Assembly: GCF_016756395.1 (NCBI RefSeq)
Contig: NZ_AP018365.1
Location: forward strand, 6,452,001 to 6,516,000
Length of the DNA: 64,000 nucleotides
Origin: Streptomyces sp. SN-593
GTDB lineage: Bacteria; Actinomycetota; Actinomycetes; Streptomycetales; Streptomycetaceae
Direction: 5' to 3'
Below the pieces are notes generated by a model. The model was given only the letters and a program-made list of their open reading frames with translations. It was not told where the DNA came from and made no database searches. Positions within the stretch are counted from its first letter, which is position 1; each line of letters opens with the position of its first letter. Below are positions 51,174 to 59,617 of this stretch, piece after piece. A program made the translations under genes and the position numbers.

Positions 51174-51179
51174 TAGGGT
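51174..51179 (+). promoter_or_regulatory. Putative -10 box (TAGGGT) for dioxygenase-like gene
   Basis: TAGGGT ends 7 bp before the ATG at 51187, with no ribosome site, predicting a leaderless transcript. Confidence 0.35.
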
Positions 51180-51186
51180 TCCGAGC

Positions 51187-51951
51187 ATGCTGGTCGCCGC
51201 CGCCGTCTGCCCCTGCCCGCCGCTGCTCGTGCCCGAGGTCGCCGCCGGTGCCGCGCCCGAGTTGGACTCCCTGCGGACGGCCTGCGCGGACGCGGTGGGC
51301 GTGTTGGCCGCGGCCCGCCCCGACCGGTTGGTGGTCGTCGGCCCCGCACGGCGCCCGGGGCGCGGGGTCTTCCCTCCCGGAGCGGCGGGATCCTTCCGCG
51401 GCTACGGCGTCGAGGTCGACGTGACTTTGGGGGAGCCGCAGGGCGCGGAGCCGGCGGAGGAACGGGGCGCGGAGTCGTCGTCCGGCGGCGACGCGCTGCT
51501 GCCCGCCGCATCGGTGCCCCTGCCGCCTTCCCTCGCCGTGGCCGCGTGGCTGCTGCGCGGCTGGCGGGCGGCGCCCGTCGAGGGGCTCGGGGTGGGCGAG
51601 GAACTGGAGCAGCAGCGGTGCGCGCTGGCCGGACGTGCCGTGGCCGACGCGGCGCCGCGGGTCGCGCTGCTGGTCATGGGCGACGGCAGCGCGTGCCGCT
51701 CGGTCAAGGCGCCGGGCTACCTCGACGAGAGGGCGGGCCCCTTCGACGCCGCCGTGGCCGAGGCCCTCGCCGCCGCCGATGCCGCGGCCCTGGAAGGGCT
51801 CGATCCGGAACTGGCCCACGCGCTCCAGGCCGCGGGACGGGCCCCCTGGCAGGTGCTGGCGGGCGCCGCGCGCGGAACCGCACCGACGGGTGAGCTGCTG
51901 TACGACGCGGCGCCGTACGGGGTCGGCTACTTCGTCGCGACCTGGACCTGA
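51187..51951 (+). CDS. Class III extradiol dioxygenase-like protein
   Basis: This 254-residue protein has the LigB/MEMO-like alpha/beta fold: opening V-A-A-A-V-C-P-C-P-P-L-L, D-R-L-V-V-V-G-P (~45-52) and L-L-V-M-G-D-G-S-A (about 158-166). Streptomycetes keep this gene between miaB and miaA, and its substrate is unknown. The His residues expected for iron binding are mostly absent (Cys-Pro replaces His near the start), so it may not be an active dioxygenase. Confidence 0.7.
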   Translation: MLVAAAVCPCPPLLVPEVAAGAAPELDSLRTACADAVGVLAAARPDRLVVVGPARRPGRGVFPPGAAGSFRGYGVEVDVTLGEPQGAEPAEERGAESSSGGDALLPAASVPLPPSLAVAAWLLRGWRAAPVEGLGVGEELEQQRCALAGRAVADAAPRVALLVMGDGSACRSVKAPGYLDERAGPFDAAVAEALAAADAAALEGLDPELAHALQAAGRAPWQVLAGAARGTAPTGELLYDAAPYGVGYFVATWT

Positions 51952-52127
51952 CCGGTCGCGCGAGCCCACCCGCGCGCTCAGGGCGGCGGTACACGGGTCG
52001 CTGATGGTGGACTGACCGCGGATGGTGGGGTCCGCGGCCGTCCGGTCCTTGGGACGCACCCCCTGCCGTGGGGGCGTCGGTCCCGGCCCGGGGCAGCCCC
52101 CCGAACCAGGACCCGGCGGGTCGGTGC

Positions 52128-52367
52128 TCAGCCGGCGTCGGGGCCCTTCGCGTCCTGGCCCTTCTCGCCGTACCCCTTGACGGCGTCCTTCGCCTTGCCC
52201 ACGCCCGAGTTGATCTGGCTGCTGTACTTGCCGCCGGTCTTCGAGTCGACGGTGTGCGCCGCCTTGTCGAGGCCCTGCCCGATCTTGTCGCCGTGCTGCC
52301 TGGCGAGACCCGCGGCCTTGTCCTTCGACATGCCGATCTTGCCCTTGAGCGAGTCCATGAAACTCAT
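52128..52367 (-). CDS. Antitoxin-like protein (Rv0909/MT0933 family)
   Basis: This 79-residue lysine- and glycine-rich protein has the family start M-S-F-M-D-S-L-K-G-K and repeats K-D-K-A, G-D-K-I and G-K-A-K-D. It is annotated as an antitoxin in many actinobacteria, but no partner toxin gene is adjacent. It resembles a small CsbD/stress-type basic protein. It is transcribed against miaB and miaA. Confidence 0.7.
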   Translation of the reverse strand: MSFMDSLKGKIGMSKDKAAGLARQHGDKIGQGLDKAAHTVDSKTGGKYSSQINSGVGKAKDAVKGYGEKGQDAKGPDAG

Positions 52368-52631
52368 CTGGCACCTTCCCTGCGGGTTCCCCTCGAAGTG
52401 GCGGCCAGGGGACGGCCGGGATGCGCCGGCACCCGCGATGACCAGGTCAGCGGCACATCGAGGGGCACGTGACGCCCCTCACGTCCGACCATACCCGGGC
52501 GGACCGCATTCCGCGTGGCCAGCCGCCACGCCCTGTGGACGACCGGGTGCCCGGGCACCTGCGATCATCACAGGACCGGTGCCGTCGTCACCCGATCGGT
52601 ACCGCGCCGCGGAGTTTGGGAGACTTGCAGG

Positions 52632-53564
52632 GTGAACAAGCGCGTGATCGCCGTCGTCGGCCCCACCGCGGCCGGCAAGTCCGACCTGGGCGTCTTCCTG
52701 GCGCGGGAGTTGGGCGGCGAGGTGATCAACGCCGACTCGATGCAGCTCTACCGGGGCATGGACATCGGCACGGCCAAGCTCACCGAGGAGGAGCGGCGCG
52801 GTGTGCCGCACCACCTCCTCGACATCTGGGACGTCACCGAGGCCGCCAACGTCGCCGACTACCAGCGCCTCGCGCGTGTCGGGATCGACCGGCTGCACGC
52901 CGAGGGCAGGGTGCCGATCCTCGTCGGCGGCTCCGGGCTGTACGTCCGCGCCGCCCTCGACGACCTCCGCTTCCCGGGCACCGACCCCTCCGTGCGCGCC
53001 CGCCTGGAGGCCGAACTCGACATGCGGGGCCCAGGCGCCCTGCACGCCCGGCTCGCCGCGGTGGACCCGGAGGCCGCCCGCGCGATCCTGCCGAGCAACG
53101 GCCGCCGCATCGTCCGCGCGCTGGAGGTGGTCGAGATCACCGGACAGCCCTTCACCGCGAACCTCCCCGGCCCCGACTCCGTCTACGACACCGTGCAGAT
53201 CGGCGTCGCCGTCCCGCGGCCCGAGCTCGACGAGCGGATCGCGCTGCGCGTGGACCGGATGTGGCAGGACGGCCTCGTCGCCGAGGTGCGCGCCCTGGAG
53301 GCGGCCGGGCTGCGCGAGGGCCGCACGGCGTCGCGCGCCCTGGGCTACCAGCAGGTGCTCGCGTGGTTCGCCGGCGACTGCACGCAGGAGGAGGCGCACG
53401 CGGAGACCGTACGCGCCACCAAGCGCTTCGCGCGGCGCCAGGACTCGTGGTTCCGGCGCGATCCGCGTGTGCACTGGCTCACCACCAGGGGAACGGAACT
53501 CGCCGGGCAGGCGCTGGCGTTGGCGGGAGAGGCTCCCAGAAGCGGTCACAGCCTGATCACGTGA
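52632..53564 (+). CDS. miaA: tRNA dimethylallyltransferase MiaA
   Basis: This 310-residue enzyme adds a dimethylallyl group to A37 of tRNAs reading UNN codons, the first step before MiaB. It has Walker A G-P-T-A-A-G-K-S (10-17), the D-S-M-Q-L-Y region (35-40), G-G-S-G-L-Y (~100) and the R-x-x-x-R-A-L-E-V motif. The GTG at 52632 gives the family start M-N-K-R-V-I-A-V-V-G. A terminator hairpin follows. Confidence 0.97.
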   Translation: MNKRVIAVVGPTAAGKSDLGVFLARELGGEVINADSMQLYRGMDIGTAKLTEEERRGVPHHLLDIWDVTEAANVADYQRLARVGIDRLHAEGRVPILVGGSGLYVRAALDDLRFPGTDPSVRARLEAELDMRGPGALHARLAAVDPEAARAILPSNGRRIVRALEVVEITGQPFTANLPGPDSVYDTVQIGVAVPRPELDERIALRVDRMWQDGLVAEVRALEAAGLREGRTASRALGYQQVLAWFAGDCTQEEAHAETVRATKRFARRQDSWFRRDPRVHWLTTRGTELAGQALALAGEAPRSGHSLIT

Positions 53565-53570
53565 TGGCAT

Positions 53571-53590
53571 CGGGACGCCTCGGCGTCCCG
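53571..53590. terminator. Terminator hairpin after miaA
   Basis: CGGGACGCC and GGCGTCCCG (53571-53579 and 53582-53590) form a near-continuous palindrome with a 2-base centre, giving an 8-bp stem with a 4-base loop. It lies 6 bp past the miaA stop. Confidence 0.5.
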
Positions 53591-53654
53591 GAGCGGCCTT
53601 CCGGGCGTGCCATCATCGTGCTTCCAGCTACTGTGTCGACGTACGGGAGGGCGC

Positions 53655-54383
53655 GTGGCGATGGCAGCCGGCCCACGCGACACCCCGCCGGGGCGCGACA
53701 CGTCGACCGATTCCGGGCGCTCCGCGAGGGGCCGCAGGCGGAAGCACCACCCGGGTCAGATCCCGGACTCCCGTCCTCCGCTGGACGCGCTGGAGTCGGC
53801 CAACGCTCCGTTCCCGGCAGCCGATCCGGCCGAGGGCGCCGACCCGGTGCGTGCCGGGGCCGCGCCCGGGTCCGCCGAGCAGGACGTGCCGGCCGATCCG
53901 GACGGCGTCGGCGATCCCCTGGCCGGGGTCGGGGCGCTCGACGGATACGACAACCTGGAACGGCTCGACCGGCTGGAGCCGCTCGGCGTGCTGGACGACC
54001 TCGATCCGCTCGAAGCCGCCGAACACCTGCCCGCCCTCGAGGACGGCGCGTCCTTCCGTGAGCTGCGGCCGAAGCGAAGGCTGCAGATCTGGCAGATCGC
54101 CCCGATCATCGCCCTGGCCGTCGGCGGCTCGCTGATGTTCGCCTTCCCGCTCGCCTTCGAGTCCGGGGACACCGGCCCGGTGGTCGCGATGCTCGGCCTG
54201 CTGCTGTGCTGCTGCGCGGCCGGCTGGGGCCTGGCCGCCGCACGGCGGATCGGCCAGACCTGGCCGGGGCTGCCCGCGCGCGGCTCGGGCGAGCGCGCGG
54301 ACTGGCGCTACGTCGCCGGCTACGCCGCCTTGACCGTGCTGCTGGCGCTGCTGGCCGTGTGGCGGGTCGCCCGGCTGCGCTGA
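53655..54383 (+). CDS. Hypothetical membrane protein with acidic N-terminus
   Basis: This 242-residue protein starts at the GTG at 53655 with a GGGAGGG site. The first ~150 residues are disordered and rich in Pro, Asp, Leu and Ala (L-D-G-Y-D-N-L-E-R-L-D-R-L-E). Three hydrophobic spans follow (~160-178, ~184-205 and ~220-238), one containing a run of three cysteines (L-L-C-C-C-A). It stands between miaA and dapF, a conserved place in Streptomyces. Function unknown. Confidence 0.7.
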   Translation: MAMAAGPRDTPPGRDTSTDSGRSARGRRRKHHPGQIPDSRPPLDALESANAPFPAADPAEGADPVRAGAAPGSAEQDVPADPDGVGDPLAGVGALDGYDNLERLDRLEPLGVLDDLDPLEAAEHLPALEDGASFRELRPKRRLQIWQIAPIIALAVGGSLMFAFPLAFESGDTGPVVAMLGLLLCCCAAGWGLAAARRIGQTWPGLPARGSGERADWRYVAGYAALTVLLALLAVWRVARLR

Positions 54384-54444
54384 CGGATCGCGGCGCAGGT
54401 CAGCGCCGGTGCGAGCGGCGACATGCCCCCGCCTGCGGACCGCG

Positions 54445-54450
54445 TACGAT
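54445..54450 (+). promoter_or_regulatory. Putative -10 box (TACGAT) for dapF
   Basis: TACGAT is 7 bp upstream of the dapF GTG. A GGAGGT sequence lies between, so the transcript may start within the ribosome site or have a very short leader. Confidence 0.35.
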
Positions 54451-54457
54451 CGGAGGT

Positions 54458-55360
54458 GTGACTGACGCGCGCTCCGCCGACGCCCCCCTCGCCTTCCTCA
54501 AGGGACACGGCACCGAGAACGACTTCGTGATCCTCCCCGACCCGGACGGCCGGCTCGACCTGTCGTCCGGTGACGTGGCGCGGCTGTGCGACCGGCGGGC
54601 CGGCATCGGCGCCGACGGTCTGCTGCGCGTGGTGCGCTCTGCCGCCCACCCGGAGGCGGCCGCACTCGCCTCCGAGGCCGAGTGGTTCATGGACTACCGC
54701 AACAGCGACGGCAGCGTCGCCGAGATGTGCGGCAACGGCGTCCGCGTCTTCGCCCGCTACCTCCAGCGGACCGGACGGGCCGGAGCAGGCGACCTCGACG
54801 TCGCCACCCGCGCGGGGGTGCGGCACGTCCACATCGGCAAGGACGGCGCGGACGGCACACCGGGTGACATCACCGTGATGATGGGGGCCGCCGAACTGCC
54901 CAGCGGCGCGGTCCGCGTCGGGGTCGACGGCCACACCTGGCCCGCGGTGCACGTCAGCATGGGAAACCCGCACGCCGTGGCCTTCGTCGACGACCTCGAC
55001 GAGGCCGGTGACCTGCTGCGCGCCCCTGCCGTCAGCCCCGCCGCGGCCTACCCGAACGGGACCAACGTGGAGTTCGTGGTCGACCGCGGCCCCGCCCACG
55101 TCGCCATGCGGGTGCACGAGCGCGGCTCGGGGGAGACCCGCTCCTGCGGCACCGGAGCGTGCGCGGTGATGGTCGCCGCCGCCCGCCGGGACGGCCTCGA
55201 TCCCGCTGCCACCGGGCAGCCGGTCACCTACACCGTCGACCTGCCCGGCGGCCGCCTGGTGATCACCGAACGCGCGGACGGCGAGATCGAGATGACCGGA
55301 CCCGCCGTCATCCTCGCCGAGGGCGTCATCGACCCCGCCTGGCTCGCGGCTGGCCGCTGA
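54458..55360 (+). CDS. dapF: Diaminopimelate epimerase
   Basis: This 300-residue enzyme converts LL- to meso-diaminopimelate for lysine and, in some actinobacteria, peptidoglycan. Its catalytic cysteines are Cys91 (M-C-G-N-G-V-R) and Cys230 (S-C-G-T-G-A-C). The two-fold alpha/beta repeats are intact. The start is a GTG with an excellent GGAGGT site. Cell walls of streptomycetes use LL-DAP, so this epimerase probably mainly supplies lysine synthesis. Confidence 0.95.
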   Translation: MTDARSADAPLAFLKGHGTENDFVILPDPDGRLDLSSGDVARLCDRRAGIGADGLLRVVRSAAHPEAAALASEAEWFMDYRNSDGSVAEMCGNGVRVFARYLQRTGRAGAGDLDVATRAGVRHVHIGKDGADGTPGDITVMMGAAELPSGAVRVGVDGHTWPAVHVSMGNPHAVAFVDDLDEAGDLLRAPAVSPAAAYPNGTNVEFVVDRGPAHVAMRVHERGSGETRSCGTGACAVMVAAARRDGLDPAATGQPVTYTVDLPGGRLVITERADGEIEMTGPAVILAEGVIDPAWLAAGR

Positions 55361-55557
55361 CTCCTGGGGCCCGCCCCCTGCGAACCGGACGTATCAGGTC
55401 ACCACGCCCGTACGCCTTCCCTCGAACGGGTGATGGGGATCACTCTCGGCGAGAGCGTGTCAGCCGCGCGTGGTGGGCTCGATAGCATCAATCACCGGCG
55501 CGGCCCCACGGGGCGTGGTGAGTTCCCGCAGCCGGTCCACGCTGCCGGGAGGCCCCG

Positions 55558-57789
55558 ATGAGCGCAGAAAACGCGGTGAACGCGGAGAGCGCGGACAACG
55601 CCGCCGATATCGTGCGGCGCGGGCTGCGCCGCATCGACATGCGCCGGATCGACCTGCGCCGCCTGGGCCGGGTGGCACTCCTCGGGAGCAACGGGCACAG
55701 CAGGGGCCGGTTGCCCGGCGCCATCGAGCACCTGATCAAGGTCCACCGCACCCGCCATCCCGAGGCCGGCCGGGAAGAGGTCGAGACCCTGCGCCGCGCC
55801 TATGTGCTCGCCGAGTCCTCGCACCGCGGGCAGACCCGCAAGAGCGGCGAGCCGTACATCACCCACCCGCTGGCCGTCACCCTGATCCTCGCCGAACTCG
55901 GCGCGGAGACCACCACTTTGACCGCGTCTCTGCTCCACGACACCGTCGAGGACACCGAGGTGACGCTCGATCAGGTCCGGCTCGGCTTCGGCGAGGAGGT
56001 CAGCTACCTCGTCGACGGCGTCACCAAGCTGGAGAAGGTCGACTACGGCGCCGCCGCCGAACCCGAGACCTTCCGCAAGATGCTCGTCGCGACGGGCGAC
56101 GACGTGCGGGTGATGTCGATCAAGCTCGCCGACCGGCTGCACAACATGCGGACCCTCGGGGTGATGCGGCCGGAGAAGCAGGCCCGGATCGCCAAGGTCA
56201 CCCGCGACGTGCTCATCCCGCTGGCCGAACGGCTCGGCGTGCAGGCCCTCAAGCGCGAACTGGAGGACCTGGTCTTCGCCATCCTCCACCCCGAGGAGCA
56301 CGCGGGCACCCGCGCCATGATCGAGGCCGCCGCCGCGCGGCCCGACCCGCTCGCCGTGGTCGCCGACGACCTGCGCGGCGTGCTGCGCGACGCGGGCATC
56401 GCCGCCGAGGTGCGCATCCGCCCTCGCCACACCGTCTCCGTGCACCGCCTCATGCTCAAGCGCGGAGTGACCGAACTGGGCGGCTGCGACTTCGGCCGCC
56501 TGCTGGTCATCGTCGACGAGGACGCCGACTGCTACGCCGTGCTCGGTGAGCTCCATACCTGTTTCACCCCCGTGATCGCCGAGTTCAAGGACTTCATCGC
56601 CGCTCCCAAGTTCAACCTCTACCAGTCGCTCCACACGGCGGTCGCCGACCGGCACGGCCGAATCGCGGAGGTACTGGTGCGCACCAAGCGGATGCACCGC
56701 GTCGCCGAAGCCGGAGTGATCGCGCTCGGCAACCCGTACGCCTCCGAGGCGGCACAGGGCACCGAGACGCCGCAGGCCGCCGGGGCGACCGGCCCCGCCG
56801 GGGACGGCTGGGCCGACCCCGACCCCGACCCCACCCAGCCGGGCTGGCTCGCCCGACTGCTGGAGTGGCAGCGCGCGGCCCCCGACCCGGACACCTTCTG
56901 GACGGCGCTGCGCGACGACCTCGCCCAGGACCGCGAGATCACCGTCTTCACCAGCCAGGACGGCGACGCGTCCGGCACCTTCCGGCTGCCCGCGGGCGCG
57001 AGCTGCGTGGACGCCGCCTACGCCGTCCACGGCGAGGCCGGCCACGCCTGCGTCGGGGTGCGGGTCAACGGCAGGCTCGCCCCGCTGGGCACCCGGCTCC
57101 GCGACGGCGACGCGCTCCAGCTCCTGATGGACGAGACCGCCGCCTCGGCGCCCGAGCCGGAAGGGCCGGACCCCGAGTGGCTGGAGTACGCCACCACTCC
57201 GGCCGCCCGGATCGCCATCACCCGCTGGCTGGCCCTCCACCCGGCCGGGCCCGGGGGGGAGCGGCCCGTCGCCGCGCCCGCCGCCCGCCCCGTGCCGGCC
57301 GTCGACAGCGCGCCGGACACCGAGCCGGTCGCCGTCACCGACCTGCCCGGCGCGGCGGTGCGGCTGGCCCGCTGCTGTACGCCGGTGCCGCCCGATCACG
57401 TGACCGGATTCGTGATCCGCGGCGGCACCGTCGCCGTGCACCGGGAGGGCTGCCCGGCCGGCTCCCGTATGGCGGCTGCCGGCCGGGCAGCCGTGTCCGT
57501 GCGGTGGCGCGACGGGGGCTCCGCCGGGAACTTCCGTGCCACCGTCCTCGCCGAGGCGCTCAGCCGGCCGAGGCTGCTCGCCGACCTCACCGAGGTCATC
57601 GCGGCCCAGGGGATCGGCATCGTCTCCGCCGCCGTGGAGCCGCCGCAGGAGCACCGCGTGCGGCACACCTACACGGTGGAACTGCCGGCGCCCGAAGCGC
57701 TGGCGGACCTGATGCGGGCGATGAAGTCCGTTCCGGGCGTGTACGACGTGTACCGCGCCCGGCCTGCTGTGGCCACTCTCCGTTATTGA
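55558..57789 (+). CDS. rshA: RelA/SpoT homologue (RshA type)
   Basis: This 743-residue protein has a (p)ppGpp hydrolase HD domain (H103, H-D at 127-128, E-D at 131-132, D192 in L-A-D-R-L-H-N), a synthetase-like domain (~290-390), a TGS domain (~470-540) and a C-terminal ACT region (~680-743). In the synthetase signature, usually P-K-x-N-G-Y-Q-S-L-H, Gly is replaced by Leu354 (P-K-F-N-L-Y-Q). This predicts reduced synthesis and a mainly hydrolytic enzyme. It is next to dapF and hflX as in other streptomycetes, which keep a separate relA. Confidence 0.85.
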   Translation: MSAENAVNAESADNAADIVRRGLRRIDMRRIDLRRLGRVALLGSNGHSRGRLPGAIEHLIKVHRTRHPEAGREEVETLRRAYVLAESSHRGQTRKSGEPYITHPLAVTLILAELGAETTTLTASLLHDTVEDTEVTLDQVRLGFGEEVSYLVDGVTKLEKVDYGAAAEPETFRKMLVATGDDVRVMSIKLADRLHNMRTLGVMRPEKQARIAKVTRDVLIPLAERLGVQALKRELEDLVFAILHPEEHAGTRAMIEAAAARPDPLAVVADDLRGVLRDAGIAAEVRIRPRHTVSVHRLMLKRGVTELGGCDFGRLLVIVDEDADCYAVLGELHTCFTPVIAEFKDFIAAPKFNLYQSLHTAVADRHGRIAEVLVRTKRMHRVAEAGVIALGNPYASEAAQGTETPQAAGATGPAGDGWADPDPDPTQPGWLARLLEWQRAAPDPDTFWTALRDDLAQDREITVFTSQDGDASGTFRLPAGASCVDAAYAVHGEAGHACVGVRVNGRLAPLGTRLRDGDALQLLMDETAASAPEPEGPDPEWLEYATTPAARIAITRWLALHPAGPGGERPVAAPAARPVPAVDSAPDTEPVAVTDLPGAAVRLARCCTPVPPDHVTGFVIRGGTVAVHREGCPAGSRMAAAGRAAVSVRWRDGGSAGNFRATVLAEALSRPRLLADLTEVIAAQGIGIVSAAVEPPQEHRVRHTYTVELPAPEALADLMRAMKSVPGVYDVYRARPAVATLRY

Positions 57790-58005
57790 TCACACTGAGT
57801 GAACGGCGTGTGACTTTCCGCTGTTCCCCGAAGGTGTCACTCCTGCGAGTGAACCTGCACGGAGGTCGTTCGGGCGCCCGCGTTCCGGCGAACCCGTCCG
57901 CGGTCGGAGCGAAAGTCACGTGACCCTTCCGCCCCGGCGTGCGACCATCGATGGTGACGGCGCCGCCACGGCCGCCGGACCCTGACCGTACGACCGAAGG
58001 ACCCG

Positions 58006-59505
58006 ATGACCTCCAACGCTTCCTCCTCTTCTCCGCACGACCGCCAGCGCCTCCCGGACAGCCTTCGGGCCGACGCCCTGATGGAAGAGGACGCGGCCTG
58101 GAGCCAAGGGATCGACGGGGACCGCGACGGCGACCAGTTCGACCGTTCCGACCGCGCGTCCCTGCGCCGGGTCGCCGGACTCTCCACCGAGCTGGAGGAC
58201 GTCACCGAGGTCGAGTACCGGCAGCTCCGCCTGGAGCGCGTGGTGCTCGTCGGGGTGTGGACCTCCGGCACCGTGGACGACGCGGACAACTCGCTCGCCG
58301 AACTCGCGGCCCTCGCCGAGACCGCGGGCGCCCTCGTGCTCGACGGAGTGGTCCAGCGGCGCGACAAGCCGGACCCGGCGACCTACATCGGCTCGGGCAA
58401 GGCGCAGGAGCTGCGGGACATCGTCGTCGAGACCGGCGCCGACACCGTGGTCTGCGACGGTGAGCTCAGCCCCGGCCAGCTCATCCACCTCGAGGACGTC
58501 GTCAAGGTCAAGGTGGTCGACCGCACCGCCCTGATCCTCGACATCTTCGCCCAGCACGCCAAGTCCCGTGAGGGCAAGGCGCAGGTCTCCCTCGCCCAGA
58601 TGCAGTACATGCTGCCGAGGCTGCGCGGCTGGGGCCAGTCGCTGTCCCGGCAGATGGGCGGCGGTGGCTCCGGTTCCTCGGGCGGCGGCATGGCCACCCG
58701 CGGTCCCGGTGAGACCAAGATCGAGACCGACCGGCGGCGCATCCGCGAGAAGATGGCCAAGATGCGCCGGGAGATCGCGGAGATGAAGACCAGCCGCGAC
58801 CTCAAGCGCCAGGAGCGACGCCGCCACAAGGTGCCGTCCGTCGCCATCGCCGGCTACACCAACGCGGGGAAGTCCTCGCTGCTCAACCGCCTGACCGGCG
58901 CCGGGGTCCTGGTGGAGAACGCCCTGTTCGCCACCCTGGACCCGACCGTCCGTCGGGCCGAGACGCCCAGTGGCCGCCTCTACACGCTCGCGGACACCGT
59001 CGGTTTCGTCCGGCACCTTCCGCACCACCTGGTCGAGGCGTTCCGGTCCACGATGGAGGAGGTCGGCGACGCGGACCTGATCCTGCACGTGGTGGACGGC
59101 TCGCACCCGGTGCCGGAGGAGCAGCTCGCCGCCGTCCGCGAGGTGTTCCGCGACGTGGGCGCGCTCCAGGTGCCGGAGATCGTCGTGGTCAACAAGGCCG
59201 ACGCGGCGGACCCGCTGGTCCTCCAGCGCCTGCTGCGTACCGAGAAGCACGCCATCGCCGTGTCGGCGCGCAGCGGCCAGGGCATCGACGAGCTGCTCGC
59301 CCTGATCGACGAGGCGCTGCCGCGTCCGCAGGTGGAGATCGAGGCCCTCGTGCCGTACACGCACGGCGGGCTGGTCTCCCGGGTGCACGCCGGCGGCGAG
59401 GTGCTCTCCGAGGAGCACACCGGCGAGGGCACCCTGCTCCGCGTGCAGGTCCACGAGGACCTGGCCGCCGAGTTGGCCCCGTTCACCCTCGCCGCCCAGC
59501 GCTGA
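58006..59505 (+). CDS. hflX: GTPase HflX
   Basis: This 499-residue ribosome-associated GTPase has an N-terminal HflX domain (~60-270, with glycine-rich G-G-G-G-S-G-S and R-G-P-G-E-T-K), a GTPase with G1 G-Y-T-N-A-G-K-S (283-290), G3 D-T-V-G-F (~330) and G4 N-K-A-D (~397), and a short C-terminal domain. It splits stalled ribosomes under stress. The ATG at 58006 has a GAAGGA site. A strong bidirectional terminator follows 53 bp beyond the stop. Confidence 0.97.
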   Translation: MTSNASSSSPHDRQRLPDSLRADALMEEDAAWSQGIDGDRDGDQFDRSDRASLRRVAGLSTELEDVTEVEYRQLRLERVVLVGVWTSGTVDDADNSLAELAALAETAGALVLDGVVQRRDKPDPATYIGSGKAQELRDIVVETGADTVVCDGELSPGQLIHLEDVVKVKVVDRTALILDIFAQHAKSREGKAQVSLAQMQYMLPRLRGWGQSLSRQMGGGGSGSSGGGMATRGPGETKIETDRRRIREKMAKMRREIAEMKTSRDLKRQERRRHKVPSVAIAGYTNAGKSSLLNRLTGAGVLVENALFATLDPTVRRAETPSGRLYTLADTVGFVRHLPHHLVEAFRSTMEEVGDADLILHVVDGSHPVPEEQLAAVREVFRDVGALQVPEIVVVNKADAADPLVLQRLLRTEKHAIAVSARSGQGIDELLALIDEALPRPQVEIEALVPYTHGGLVSRVHAGGEVLSEEHTGEGTLLRVQVHEDLAAELAPFTLAAQR

Positions 59506-59557
59506 CCGGACCGCCACCCGGCGCGGCCGCGGTCCGCGTTGCGGCACCGCGTTGACA

Positions 59558-59588
59558 GTAAGGGCCCGCCCGGGAGGCGGGCCCTTAC
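59558..59588. terminator. Bidirectional terminator between hflX and peptidase
   Basis: A 13-bp perfect stem (59558-59570 with 59576-59588) and a 5-base loop stand between the convergent genes, followed by CCTTTG on the plus strand. It is the strongest hairpin in the window. Confidence 0.85.
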
Positions 59589-59617
59589 CCTTTGTCACGC
59601 CGTTGCCATCGGACAGT

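Noticed and set aside
49054..52374. 1106-codon minus-strand frame covering miaB
   Set aside because: It is antisense to miaB and the dioxygenase-like gene; the translation has no fold-like pattern.
57596..57919. 107-codon minus-strand frame after rshA
   Set aside because: It overlaps the rshA 3' end antisense and shows no domain.
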